Both the position numbers and the translations under genes were made by a program. Shown here one piece after another: positions 7,959-17,200 of a stretch of DNA of 64,000 bases; positions within the stretch are counted from its first letter, which is position 1, and each line of letters opens with the position of its first letter. Under the pieces are notes generated by a model. It saw only the letters and a list, made by a program, of their open reading frames with translations, did not search any database and had not been told where the DNA came from. The stretch lies in assembly GCA_910577055.1 (NCBI GenBank), contig CAJTKX010000001.1, positions 526,853 through 590,852 on the forward strand, in the 5' to 3' direction. The DNA comes from an uncultured Christensenella sp. GTDB lineage: Bacteria; Bacillota; Clostridia; Christensenellales; Borkfalkiaceae.

Positions 7959-9098
7959 TTATTCTACTCTCAATCCCCAACAACGACGGCGCTTTGCAAT
8001 TTCCCTTTCGTAATTCTTCCAAAGGTTCTGCACGTTGTCGTTGGTTTCAAGCTCGGGTCCCGTTTCAAGGAACTTGACTTTGTTTGCAATAAGTCCTTTA
8101 AGACAGTGGTTCATAATTATAGCCACCGCACCTTGGTTTGCGTGTGCTTTGGCAACGCCTATGCTTAACGTATCCGCCACCTCGCAATGTTTCATCGCCT
8201 TGATATAAGGAATAATACCGCGCGGGAACAGCTTGCCTCGGCATTTGTTTAATACCTCTTTCATAGATGGGATAACCAAGCCGTACGCTATTACCTTTTC
8301 GTCCTTTAAAACCACGCCCGCAAATTCGGGTTTAAGCACGGTATAAACGGTTTCCATTTCACGCTTTTTTTGCTTTTCGCTCAACGGCGAAACGCCGTAC
8401 AAATCCTCGAACGCCTCGTCCAAAACGTCCATAGCTTGCATTATGTATTCGGAAAGCTTCTTTTTGTCGTGCTTCAAATAATACGCAACGTCCAAAATTC
8501 GGTATCCGTTGCGTTCTGCGATTTTATCGCTTAAACGCTGTAACCTTTCGTCGTGCTTTTCGGGCACCTTGACGCGGTAACAGTTCCAATCCACCACCTT
8601 ATACGCGCCAAGCTTTTCCATATGCTCGACATAATAAGGGTGATTGTATATCTCTATGTAAGAGCTGTCCCTATCGAACCCGTCGATAAGCATTCCCTCT
8701 TCGTTCAAGTCGGAAAAGCTCATAGGTCCGACAATCTCTTCCATTCCCAACTCTTTTGCCCACTTGTAAAGCTCGGCAAATAAAGCTTTGGTAACCTCGA
8801 AGTCGTCGATAACGTCGAAGCGGGTAAAGCGCAGCTGCTTATATCCAAACTTTTCGTTAGCGCCTCGGTGCCAAATTCCCGCAATTCTGCCCGCTATTTT
8901 GCCGTCCTTGTACGCCAAAAACATTTTGCAGTCGGCAAAACGGAACGCGTCGTTAATTTCGGGGTCGAACTCCGCAAATTCGTCGCTTAAAAGGTTGGGG
9001 CAAGCATAGGGGTTGCCTTTGTATAAATCGATTATGAACTTGAAAAATTTCTTCTTGCCCTTGTTGTCGTTCAAAGAAATTTCTTTAACTTCAATCAT
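7959..9098 (-). CDS. GNAT-like N-acyltransferase family protein (tandem copy B)
   Basis: This 379-residue protein belongs to a family of large GNAT-like proteins related to YghO. Recognisable segments are the opening LYKGNPYACPNL, then MFLAYKDGKIAGRIAGIWHRG (the beta strands around the acyl-CoA site), and GPMSFSDLNEEGMLIDGFD with YIEIYNHPYYVEHMEKLGA. The C-terminal half repeats a GNAT-type pattern, ending ETGPELETNDNVQNLWKNYE. The substrate is unknown. It starts at ATG 9098 with GGAG upstream and overlaps the end of the preceding paralogue by 8 bp. DNA identity with that neighbour is very high over parts of the gene, pointing to a recent tandem duplication or gene conversion. Confidence 0.75.
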   Translation of the reverse strand: MIEVKEISLNDNKGKKKFFKFIIDLYKGNPYACPNLLSDEFAEFDPEINDAFRFADCKMFLAYKDGKIAGRIAGIWHRGANEKFGYKQLRFTRFDVIDDFEVTKALFAELYKWAKELGMEEIVGPMSFSDLNEEGMLIDGFDRDSSYIEIYNHPYYVEHMEKLGAYKVVDWNCYRVKVPEKHDERLQRLSDKIAERNGYRILDVAYYLKHDKKKLSEYIMQAMDVLDEAFEDLYGVSPLSEKQKKREMETVYTVLKPEFAGVVLKDEKVIAYGLVIPSMKEVLNKCRGKLFPRGIIPYIKAMKHCEVADTLSIGVAKAHANQGAVAIIMNHCLKGLIANKVKFLETGPELETNDNVQNLWKNYEREIAKRRRCWGLRVE

Positions 9099-10263
9099 TC
9101 TTCTCTCCGTCGGTGGGTTCGGCGGGGTTGACTTTTAAGCCCCAGCAACGCCGGCGCTTTGCAAGTTCGGGATTATACCTTTTCCAAAGATTGTTGATAT
9201 GCCTATTATTTTCAAGCATAGGTCCCGTTTCAAGGTATTTTACGCCAAGCTTATTAAGCCCTACAAGGCAATGATGCAAAATCATAGCGACGGCGCCCTT
9301 GTTGTTGTGCTCTTTGGTGATACCGATACTCATCATATCGGCAACTTCGACGTGAGTCATCGCCTTTATATAAGGGATAATTCCGCGAGGGAACACACTG
9401 CCCCTGCCTTTTTGCATAACTTCGTTTATGGACGGCATCATAAAGCCGTATGCGATAACCTTGTCGTCCTTCATAATAACGGCGGCAAGCTCGGGGATAA
9501 GCACTTGATATATGGTAGCCATTTCGCGGCGCTTTTGCTTGTCGTTTATGGGCGAAACACCGTAAAGGGGCGCATAAGCCTCGTCAAGAATATCCAAACA
9601 CTGCATAATGTATTCGGAAAGCTTTTTCTTGTCGTGCTTTAACCAATATCTTACGTCAAGCACCTCGTAACCGTTTTTCTCTTGAACGGCGTTGGCAAGT
9701 CTTGCAAGCTGTTCGTCGCCCTCGGGGGGCACCTTCATTCTCAAACAGTTCCAATCCACCACCTTATACGCGCCGAGCTTTTCCATATGCTCGACATAAT
9801 AAGGATAATTATAAATTTCAATATAGGTGCTATCCTTGTCGAACCCGTCGATAAGCATTCCCTCTTCGTTCAAGTCGGAAAAGCTCATAGGTCCGATTAT
9901 CTCTTCCATACCAAGCTCTCTCGCCCACTTGTAAAGCTCGGCAAATAAAGCTTTGGTAACTTCGAAATCGTCGATAACGTCGAAGCGGGTAAAGCGCAGC
10001 TGCTTGTAGCCGAACTTTTCGTTCACGCCGCGGTGCCAAATTCCCGCGATTCTACCCGCGATTTTGCCGTCCTTATACGCCAAAAACATTTTGCAGTCGG
10101 CAAAGCGGAACGCATCGTTTTTGGCGGGGTCGAACTCCGCAAACTCGTCGGTGTAAAGATTGGGGCAAGCATAGGGGTTGCCCTTATATAAGTCGATTAG
10201 GAACTTAAAAAACTTTTTCTTGTCTCTTTTAGAGTCAAGGGATATTTCTTTAACTTTTATCAT
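9091..10263 (-). CDS. GNAT-like N-acyltransferase family protein (tandem copy A)
   Basis: This 390-residue paralogue of the next gene shares nearly all of the first 165 residues (YKGNPYACPNL, AYKDGKIAGRIAGIWHRG, GPMSFSDLNEEGMLIDGFD). It diverges more in the second half, where it has LETGPMLENNRHINNLWKRY and a short extra C-terminal tail. Start ATG 10263 has GGAG upstream and overlaps the degV stop by 4 bp (ATGA), so the three genes are translationally linked. The link to a fatty-acid-binding DegV protein makes an acyl-group or lipid-related substrate plausible, but nothing in the sequence proves it. Confidence 0.75.
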   Translation of the reverse strand: MIKVKEISLDSKRDKKKFFKFLIDLYKGNPYACPNLYTDEFAEFDPAKNDAFRFADCKMFLAYKDGKIAGRIAGIWHRGVNEKFGYKQLRFTRFDVIDDFEVTKALFAELYKWARELGMEEIIGPMSFSDLNEEGMLIDGFDKDSTYIEIYNYPYYVEHMEKLGAYKVVDWNCLRMKVPPEGDEQLARLANAVQEKNGYEVLDVRYWLKHDKKKLSEYIMQCLDILDEAYAPLYGVSPINDKQKRREMATIYQVLIPELAAVIMKDDKVIAYGFMMPSINEVMQKGRGSVFPRGIIPYIKAMTHVEVADMMSIGITKEHNNKGAVAMILHHCLVGLNKLGVKYLETGPMLENNRHINNLWKRYNPELAKRRRCWGLKVNPAEPTDGEKND

Positions 10264-11141
10264 TTTTTCTCCAAAGGAATAGGGCGCTTGTCCGCAACGA
10301 AAATAACACCGAACGTTCCGGGTCCGCAGTGCGAACCTATTACGGGACCTACCGCTTGACGTTTTATTGTGATGTCGGGGCGCGCCTTTTTAATTAAATC
10401 GGCAAGCTCGTTACCCATATCCTCGCAATCCGCGTCAACTACATAAACGCCGTATTCGGGGTCGGTTATTTCTTGTACAACTTTATCGGCGAGAGATTTC
10501 AAAGCTTTCTTTCGCCCCATAATTTTTTCATAGACGCTAAGTCCGCCCTTCTCGTTAGTGGTAAGAACGGGTTTAAGTGACAAAATAGTACCGGCGACGG
10601 CTGCCGCACCCGAAAGTCTGCCGCCGCGTTTTAAGTGCATCAAGTCGTCAACCACAAAGTACATTGCAACTTTGTTGGTAAAATCGTTTAAAAAATCAAT
10701 AATTTCCTCGTCGGAAGCGCCGCTGTTTTTCAGCTGTGCCGCTTTTTCGACTTGAATACCCGTGCCGAGGCAAACGGAATTTGTGTTGAATACTGTGCAC
10801 TTTCTTTCGGGGAACTCTGTTTTCAGCTCGCTCAAAGCTTTGTCAAGCTGACTGAACGTGCCGCTCATTGCGTGGGAGAAGCTTATATACAAAACATCTT
10901 CGCCCTTCGCAAAATAGGGGGTTAAAATTTCTTTATAATTTTCGGGGTTTAAAGCCATCGTTTTGGGGACGACGCCGCCTCTAACCGCCGTAAAAAACTT
11001 TTTGAAGTCGGTATTTTTACCGAGGTCGTAATTATATTCTTCGCCGCCGTAGCAATACGGCATAGAAATATAATCCACGCCAAGCGCTTCAGCTTTCGTG
11101 AACCACAGCTCGCTGTTGCTGTCGCATAATAAAACGCTCAT
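10260..11141 (-). CDS. DegV family fatty-acid-binding protein
   Basis: DegV/FakB-type proteins bind a fatty acid and, in known cases, present it to the FakA kinase. The family pattern is clear: an N-terminal LLCDSNSE strand, ISFSHAMSGTF (the conserved Ser-Gly-Thr lipid-binding loop), then FVVDDLMHLKRGGRLSGAAA and AGTILSLKPVL, ending with GSHCGPGTFGVIFV, which holds the conserved His-x-GPG motif. I place the start at ATG 11141, because GGAG is six bases upstream and the GTG four codons earlier overlaps that site. The result is 293 residues. It leads an operon with the two GNAT-like genes. No fakA gene is in the window. Confidence 0.9.
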   Translation of the reverse strand: MSVLLCDSNSELWFTKAEALGVDYISMPYCYGGEEYNYDLGKNTDFKKFFTAVRGGVVPKTMALNPENYKEILTPYFAKGEDVLYISFSHAMSGTFSQLDKALSELKTEFPERKCTVFNTNSVCLGTGIQVEKAAQLKNSGASDEEIIDFLNDFTNKVAMYFVVDDLMHLKRGGRLSGAAAVAGTILSLKPVLTTNEKGGLSVYEKIMGRKKALKSLADKVVQEITDPEYGVYVVDADCEDMGNELADLIKKARPDITIKRQAVGPVIGSHCGPGTFGVIFVADKRPIPLEKK

Positions 11142-11182
11142 TATTTTCTCCACACAGTGTTCTTAGGCACACTCTAATCAGC

Positions 11183-11211
11183 ATTTTATCACAATTTGTC
11201 GAAGTTGTCAA
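11183..11211 (-). promoter_or_regulatory. Sigma-A promoter of the degV-GNAT operon
   Basis: On the minus strand TTGACA (11211-11206), a 17-bp spacer and TAAAAT (11188-11183) form a near-perfect promoter. Initiation is expected about 35 nt upstream of the ATG at 11141. Confidence 0.85.
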
Positions 11212-11359
11212 TCATTGATTAACGGTTAAATATGAACCCAAGTTAAGCCGAGGCGGACAATTTGCGTACAAATTGACAAAACAACACAAAGTTATTTGCT
11301 TTTTTCTTCTTTTATTGTTAAAATGAGTTATACTAAGAATAACGGCAAAAGGTTTTTAG

Positions 11360-12604
11360 ATGAAGCATAAAAAATTATTCGTAACTTTTACGGTAATATT
11401 CACGGTACTGCTCTCTTTAATCATCTTTTTGATGATATGGTATTGGGGCGACAGATATGACGGCGGCAACAACTTCGACGGGTTTAACGATTTCCGCAGC
11501 GAAATAGAAATTCCCGGGCTTAAAGACGGCGCTTGCCCGCAAGGCATAACTACTTATAAAGCGAACTATACCGAAACCGTCACCGACGACGAGGGCAAGG
11601 AAACCGAAGTAAAAAAATCGCAAGATTACTTTTTTATTACCTCGTATTTTAAAAATCAGCCCTCGCGCATATACGTTGTAGGCAACGTTACGGGCGAAGT
11701 CGGGTATGTTTCTTTGAAAAACGCGGACGGCAGCGATTACACGGGGCACTGCGGCGGAATTGCGACAAACGGGTACTATCTTTGGGTAAGCTCGGACGAT
11801 AAAGTGTTCGTAGCTACGAAGGATAAGTCCACGTCAACCAACAATATTGCAACGGAAATTATAAAACTTGCCGCAGAAAACGGCGAAATTCAGTTTAAAA
11901 ATTCGTTCGGTGCAAACTGCAATGCGTCGTTTTTGTATTTTTACGACTATGACGGAGGCGCAACGAATACTCCTTCATCGAACGATAGGCTGTACGTCGG
12001 CGAATTCTACCGCGCGGGAAAATACGAAACGAACGAAAAACACTGCTTGACTACCCCCAACAAAGAAACGAACAGAGCGTTTGCGTATGAGTACAACACC
12101 TCTACTTCGACGACTTTCGGGCTTGCAACCGGCGACGGCTACGACGCAAACGGCGAGAAAGTGCCCGCTATAAAGAAAATTTTCTCCATTCCCGATGAAA
12201 TTCAAGGCTTTGCAAGGACTTCCAACGGATTGGTATTATCGCAAAGCTACGGACTGAAAAATTCGCATATTTATTATTATGGATTTCAGTGGGAAACGGC
12301 GTCGCTGAGCAAAAACAGCCGCATAAAATACACCGAGATTGAAAAAACGGGCTTTAAGTATGACGAAAGCGTTAAAACGATAAACGGCGCGCCCTACTAC
12401 GACAGCAGCCTTTACGTTTATTATATAGAGCGCTCGTCGTTGTTGAACGACTACTCGATACCCTCGATGTCAGAAGGGCTTTGCACGCTGAACGGAAGAG
12501 TTTATGTGTTGTTCGAGTCGGGAGCTAAAAAATACAGTCCTTTCGTAAGAAAAGTGTTGAAGAATGTGTATAGCTTCATTCCGAGAAAAAGCGACAAATT
12601 TTAA
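11360..12604 (+). CDS. Membrane-anchored extracellular protein, function unknown
   Basis: The 414-residue protein has a short positive N-terminus and one long hydrophobic segment (about residues 6-28), so it is probably a signal-anchored or secreted protein. The remainder is rich in Tyr, Asn, Ser and beta-type strands, with segments such as ACPQGITTYKANY, YFFITSYFKNQPSRIYVV, GHCGGIATNGYYLWVSSDDKVF and RLYVGEFYRAG. These recurring strand motifs resemble a beta-propeller, but I cannot assign a family. Start ATG 11360 has AAAAGG about seven bases upstream, and a possible -10 (TATACT, 11329-11334) precedes it. It is a single-gene unit ending at a terminator. Confidence 0.75.
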   Translation: MKHKKLFVTFTVIFTVLLSLIIFLMIWYWGDRYDGGNNFDGFNDFRSEIEIPGLKDGACPQGITTYKANYTETVTDDEGKETEVKKSQDYFFITSYFKNQPSRIYVVGNVTGEVGYVSLKNADGSDYTGHCGGIATNGYYLWVSSDDKVFVATKDKSTSTNNIATEIIKLAAENGEIQFKNSFGANCNASFLYFYDYDGGATNTPSSNDRLYVGEFYRAGKYETNEKHCLTTPNKETNRAFAYEYNTSTSTTFGLATGDGYDANGEKVPAIKKIFSIPDEIQGFARTSNGLVLSQSYGLKNSHIYYYGFQWETASLSKNSRIKYTEIEKTGFKYDESVKTINGAPYYDSSLYVYYIERSSLLNDYSIPSMSEGLCTLNGRVYVLFESGAKKYSPFVRKVLKNVYSFIPRKSDKF

Positions 12605-12684
12605 CAAGCGTTCCGCTTGACCGGATATCTTAAATGCTACAAGACAAAGACAACTAACCGCAAATCAACAAGCGTTCCGCTTGA
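12603..12684. repeat. Two copies of an 18-bp repeat with internal dyad
   Basis: AACAAGCGTTCCGCTTGA occurs at 12603-12620 and again at 12667-12684, 64 bp apart. Each copy contains the small inverted repeat CAAGCG-TTC-CGCTTG. They lie in the 3' region of the preceding gene, just before the terminator. They may be mRNA-end elements or part of a dispersed intergenic repeat. Confidence 0.7.
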
Positions 12685-12731
12685 TTTTGCATATTAATTG
12701 CTTGACGGCAAAACTTACAATCCAAATAAAA

Positions 12732-12763
12732 AAGCGGCGCGGTTCGTTTGAACCGCGCCGCTT
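12732..12763. terminator. Bidirectional terminator
   Basis: A perfect 14-bp stem (AAGCGGCGCGGTTC with GAACCGCGCCGCTT) and a four-base loop separate two converging genes. Flanks are ATCTTTTC on the plus strand and TTTTTATTTG on the minus strand. Confidence 0.88.
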
Positions 12764-12773
12764 ATCTTTTCAT

Positions 12774-14147
12774 TTATTTACAAAATGCCAAGCAAGCTTG
12801 ATACAGTGCGTATATATCCGCCTTGGAAATCAGCTCGTAAGGGGCGTGCATAGAAAGCACGGGCACGCCTACGTCAACCGTGTCTATGCCGAGGTTGGAG
12901 ATAAACTGCGCAACGGTGCCGCCGCCGCCGACGTCTACAGCGCCAAGCTCGCCCGTTTGCCAATATACTCCGTTGTCCTCGAAAATGTCGCGTATCCAGC
13001 CCATAAATTCGGCAGACGCATCGTTGGTAGAGGACTTGCCGCGCGCGCCCGTATACTTTGATACCGCCGCGCCGCAGTTTATAAACGTGGTGTTGCGCTT
13101 TTCGAACGCCGATGCGAAAGCGGGGTCGTAAGCCGCGGTTACGTCAGCCGAAATGCACTTGGAGTTGTATCTGACCTCGATGGGATTAGCCTTGAAAGAA
13201 TTTGCGATAGTTTCGATAACGTCGCAGATGACCTTTGACTGCATACCCGTATTGCCTACGCTGCCAATCTCTTCTTTATCGGCAAACACCGCAACGACCG
13301 TGTGTGCTGTCTCGCAGTCGAAAATGGCTTTCATTTCGGGGTAAGCGCAGACCTTGTCGTCGTGCCCGTACGCCGCTATCAAAGCGCCGTCAAAGCCCAC
13401 GTCGCGCGCCTTGCCCGCGGGAACGAAGCAAAGCTCCGAACACTGCAAGTCGACTTCCGTCAAGCCGTATTTTTTGTTTAAGAGGTTTAAAACCGCGGTT
13501 TTTACAGCTTCTTTTTTGTCTTCGTCATCCTCGCCTACCGCGGGAAGCCCGCCGATAACCGCGTTAAGGCTTTCGCCGTCAATCGCCTTTGAAAGAGGCT
13601 TTGCCGCTTGCTCGGCGCCGAGGTGAGGTAAAATATCGGTAATATAGAATACGGGGTCGCTCTCGTCCTCGCCGACGCAGATTTCCACGCGCTTGCCGCC
13701 GCGCAGCACCGCCACGCCATGCAAAGCAAGGGGAATTGCCGTCCACTGATATTTCTTAATTCCGCCGTAGTAGTGCGTTTTAAAATAGCACAGCCCCGCG
13801 TCCTCGTACATAGGGTTGGGTTTTAAATCAAGACGGGGCGAATCAACGTGCGCGACCATAATTCTAACGCCGTCCTTTTCGACGGGTTCGGTGCCGACCT
13901 TGATTAAAAATACGTTTTTGTGTCTGTTTATAAAGTAACGCTTATCCCCCGCTTTAAGCTTTTCTGAAAACGAAAAAGGTTTAAAACCGTTTTCTTCCGC
14001 AAGTTTTTTTGCCGTTACCGACGCATCGCGCTCGGTCTTGGAATTATCGAGGAAAGACTTGTACCCTTCCGCGAAATCGTAAATTTCTTCAAGCTTTTTG
14101 CCGTCCGCGTCCTCATAGACGTTTTTACGTTTATATTTCAAATCCAT
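12774..14147 (-). CDS. M18 family aminopeptidase
   Basis: M18 enzymes are large cytosolic di-zinc aminopeptidases that remove N-terminal residues, often acidic ones, from peptides. The 457 residues show the expected pattern: AHVDSPRLDLKP (the His-x-Asp zinc site), GYGG-like HYYGGIKKYQW, DKEEIGSVGNTGMQS (the Glu-Glu catalytic/zinc segment), DVTAAYDPAF and HAPYELISKADIY near the end with the last His ligand. The start is ATG 14147, with AAAGGAG eight bases upstream. An earlier in-frame ATG at 14177 lies between the -10 box and the expected transcription start, so it is excluded. Confidence 0.95.
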   Translation of the reverse strand: MDLKYKRKNVYEDADGKKLEEIYDFAEGYKSFLDNSKTERDASVTAKKLAEENGFKPFSFSEKLKAGDKRYFINRHKNVFLIKVGTEPVEKDGVRIMVAHVDSPRLDLKPNPMYEDAGLCYFKTHYYGGIKKYQWTAIPLALHGVAVLRGGKRVEICVGEDESDPVFYITDILPHLGAEQAAKPLSKAIDGESLNAVIGGLPAVGEDDEDKKEAVKTAVLNLLNKKYGLTEVDLQCSELCFVPAGKARDVGFDGALIAAYGHDDKVCAYPEMKAIFDCETAHTVVAVFADKEEIGSVGNTGMQSKVICDVIETIANSFKANPIEVRYNSKCISADVTAAYDPAFASAFEKRNTTFINCGAAVSKYTGARGKSSTNDASAEFMGWIRDIFEDNGVYWQTGELGAVDVGGGGTVAQFISNLGIDTVDVGVPVLSMHAPYELISKADIYALYQACLAFCK

Positions 14148-14177
14148 AATATTAACTCCTTTTAATTTTTCATACAT

Positions 14178-14206
14178 ATTATAACTTTACAAACCGATTT
14201 TGTCAA
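14178..14206 (-). promoter_or_regulatory. Perfect sigma-A promoter of the M18 gene
   Basis: On the minus strand TTGACA (14206-14201), a 17-bp spacer and TATAAT (14183-14178) match the consensus exactly. The leader would be about 24 nt. Confidence 0.92.
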
Positions 14207-14221
14207 CGCTTTTATAATGAC

Positions 14222-14254
14222 AAAGCCGCCCGCGCAATTTGCGCGGGCGGCTTT
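14222..14254 (-). terminator. Terminator of the giant surface-protein gene
   Basis: A perfect 14-bp GC-rich stem (AAAGCCGCCCGCGC / GCGCGGGCGGCTTT) with a five-base loop lies 15 bp after the stop of the 8.1-kb gene. T runs are present on the plus side (TTTTTT) and shorter on the minus side (TTT). Confidence 0.8.
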
Positions 14255-14269
14255 TTTATGAGGAATATA

Positions 14270-17200
14270 TTACATATTTTCGACGTCGGCGTCTTCGTAG
14301 AAGCCGTCGTCGTCGCCGTTATCGCGTTTTCTGTTCTTTACAACAAGCACTGCTATTACGATAATTGCAATTGCCGCAACCGCTGCAAACACTCCTACCA
14401 CCCATGCGGGCATTCCGCCGTTCACGACAACTTCTGCGGGGTCGCCCGAAGTTATGTTGCCCGTGATTGACAATACGCCCTTAGTAGTTTTAACGGTTTC
14501 GCCCGACCTAAACGTAAAGTTGTCGTTATCGACGATTTCAAGCTCTACGCCGTGTCCGCCGACCTTGATAAAGTCTCCCGTCAAAGTTACTTTTATTTGG
14601 ATAGTTTCGCCGGTCTTATCGTCGGTAAACGCGTAAGTGCCGTCGCTTGCATAGTCTGCGTTACAGCTCCAACCGACTATAACGGGAGCCGTAAACTGTC
14701 TTTCGCCGCTGTAAGCGAACTCTGTTTCACCCCACTCTACTTGAAGCGTGCGGGGCATAACCGCAAACTTGCCGACGTTGGTTGCGTCCTCGTCCGAAAG
14801 CTGCTTTTTGTAAGTCAAAACGTACTTACCGTTCGTAATGCTTTCAGCGCCCTCGAATACTATATCGTACTCACCCACGCCAAGCTTGTTAATGCTTAAA
14901 TCGGTAACCACCTTAGCGGAAAGTTTAGCGAAGTCCGCCGCGCTTACCGTGGAAAGATTGGTGTCGATATAGCCGTTTTCATAGAGGTAAGCCGCAAGCT
15001 CCTTGCCCTCGGGAACGGGAACGCCGTCGTCGAAGGTGCCGCCGTAAACGGCTTCGAACCGCTTATCGGAGAACACGATTTTTATGCACAGCGTGCTTCC
15101 GAGTACTTCCACGCGCCACTGTCCGTAGTAAGTTTCGTGGTTTGCCGCTTCGATTCTGAAATTGATAGCGTAGTGTCTATCGGCTTTTTCAAGCCCCGCG
15201 GCAATCTCTTCTGCGGTAAGCTGCTCGAACGTAGGTCTTACCGTGCTCCAACTCTGCTCGTTTTCCGGCTCGGGAATAAGGTCCTTATCCCCCAAATCGA
15301 GGCTGTATTTCTGCCCGTAGTAAACAATTACGGTAGCCCCCTCGTTGCCTTGAAGTTTTATGTACGAGTACTCTCCCGCAGAGTTTTTCTTATCCACGGC
15401 AGCCGCAACGGTCAAATCCTCGATAAGCTGACTGTAACCGTTTTCGTCCGTGCCCGCAGTAAAGATTATCGTCGCCTTTTCAACGTAGCACATGCCCCAA
15501 CCGTTTACGCCGTCGTCCGTCATACTGCCTACGAATGTTACGCTGTACTTATCCCGGAAGTCCTCGGCATTCCATTCGCCCTTGATAAAGTAGTCGCCGT
15601 CAGTCCAAACTTTCAAGTATCCCGCCGCGTCGAAATCGCTTGAAGATATCTTCAAAAGCTGCTTGTAAAGGTTTAAAGTAATTCCCAAATCGTCGCCGGC
15701 AGCGGGACGTCTTAACGGGTCGTTATCCCAATCCCAACTTCCTTCCAAAATGCCTTCTACGTTATCTTCCGTAAGCGAACCGTAAGTAGTAGTAATATCG
15801 TTAATGTGAATTACGATATTTCTGACGGTGATTTCGTATACGCGCTTAATCTTCGCCTCGTCAACGGTGATATTCTCGGGCAAGCTTTCGAGTTTTATAT
15901 AATACTTGCCTACTTCCTTTGCCGTAGTTACGGGGTTGCCGTCGCCGTCCAAAAGCGGAGCCGTGTAAGTATCGTCCGTGTAGAACACTACGTCCAAAGG
16001 CAGCCAATAGTCCTCGTTTGCGGGGTCGCCGTCGTTCAAGCTGTAATACCAAGCTTGCACCTTGTGCGACTCGCCGTCATAGGTGAGGTTTGCCGTCACG
16101 CGTATATCGCCGTAATTCACGGTCAACGTAATGCGTCCCTTTGTAAAGTCGATATCGTAGTTACACAAAATTTCTTCGAGCTTGGAAATATCGTCTTTCA
16201 TAACGATATCGTAACCCGCTTGGGTGTACGCCGCGTCGGGGTCGTATGCGCTTGTCAAGAAGTTAACCGCATAAACCGCCGCCTCTTCCTCGCCCGAAAC
16301 GTAAGTACCTACGCCGAGCGAAGCCGCCGTATCGTCGCCTTGGAAGCCGTCGAAACTTGCCGTAAAATTCGCAACGTCGCCCGTTTTAACCGACAAATCT
16401 TTTGCGGTAATCTTCAAATCGGCTTTGTTCACTACGATTTCGTAATTACCGTTGACAACCGTGTAATTTTTGTTCAACGCAACGCCCGATTTAAGCCCCA
16501 CGCGCAAAGTGTAAACGCCCGCGTCCTTAATTTCGGAAACGGTTTCACCGTCCTTTAAAAGCGTGTAAGTAAGCTCCGGCTCTTCGCCGTTTACGGGGTT
16601 GTCAAGCTCGGGAGTAACCAAACCGTCGTTATAAGCCGTGCCGTTGTAAGTAAACTCGTTATTTTCGAAATCCCACTTGACCGTTATGGCTTTTGCAAGA
16701 ATTTCGAACTCGTATTCGAGCACGCCGTTCTCATCGACGTTCACGGTTGCGCCGTTGGCGTCCACATAAGAAAGCACATAGTTTTTATCCGCAAGCTTGG
16801 TTTGCGCCTTGTATACGCCTACGTTCAACCCGTATGTGGGCAACGTGCCGGCAAGGGTAACGTTTAAAATAACAGTATTCCCGTGCGCGTCCGTAAAGCT
16901 TGCTTGGGGGGTCTGCTTTGCGCCGTTGTAGTACAGTCCGTTAGACGACCATTGAACTGTGACCGTTTTCGGATTGATTTTGAACTTAAACGCGCTCTGT
17001 TCCGCAGTCAGTTGAACATTTCCGTTTACGGGCGTTGCCGTTACGGTGTATTCGCCCGCAGAGATAGCCGCAGCCTTTTTATTGCCGCTTGCATCGGTAA
17101 TTTGGTAGCTGAACGTTACCCCAGCCGCAACCGCATAAGGCGCGTGGGCCTCTCCGTCGTACACGATTTCAAGCGCGCCGCTTGTATGCACTTCTCCGTC

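Noticed and set aside
14148..14177. A ten-codon longer N-terminus for the M18 aminopeptidase
   Set aside because: The upstream ATG lies next to the -10 box, before the expected transcription start, and the ribosome-binding site serves the ATG at 14147.
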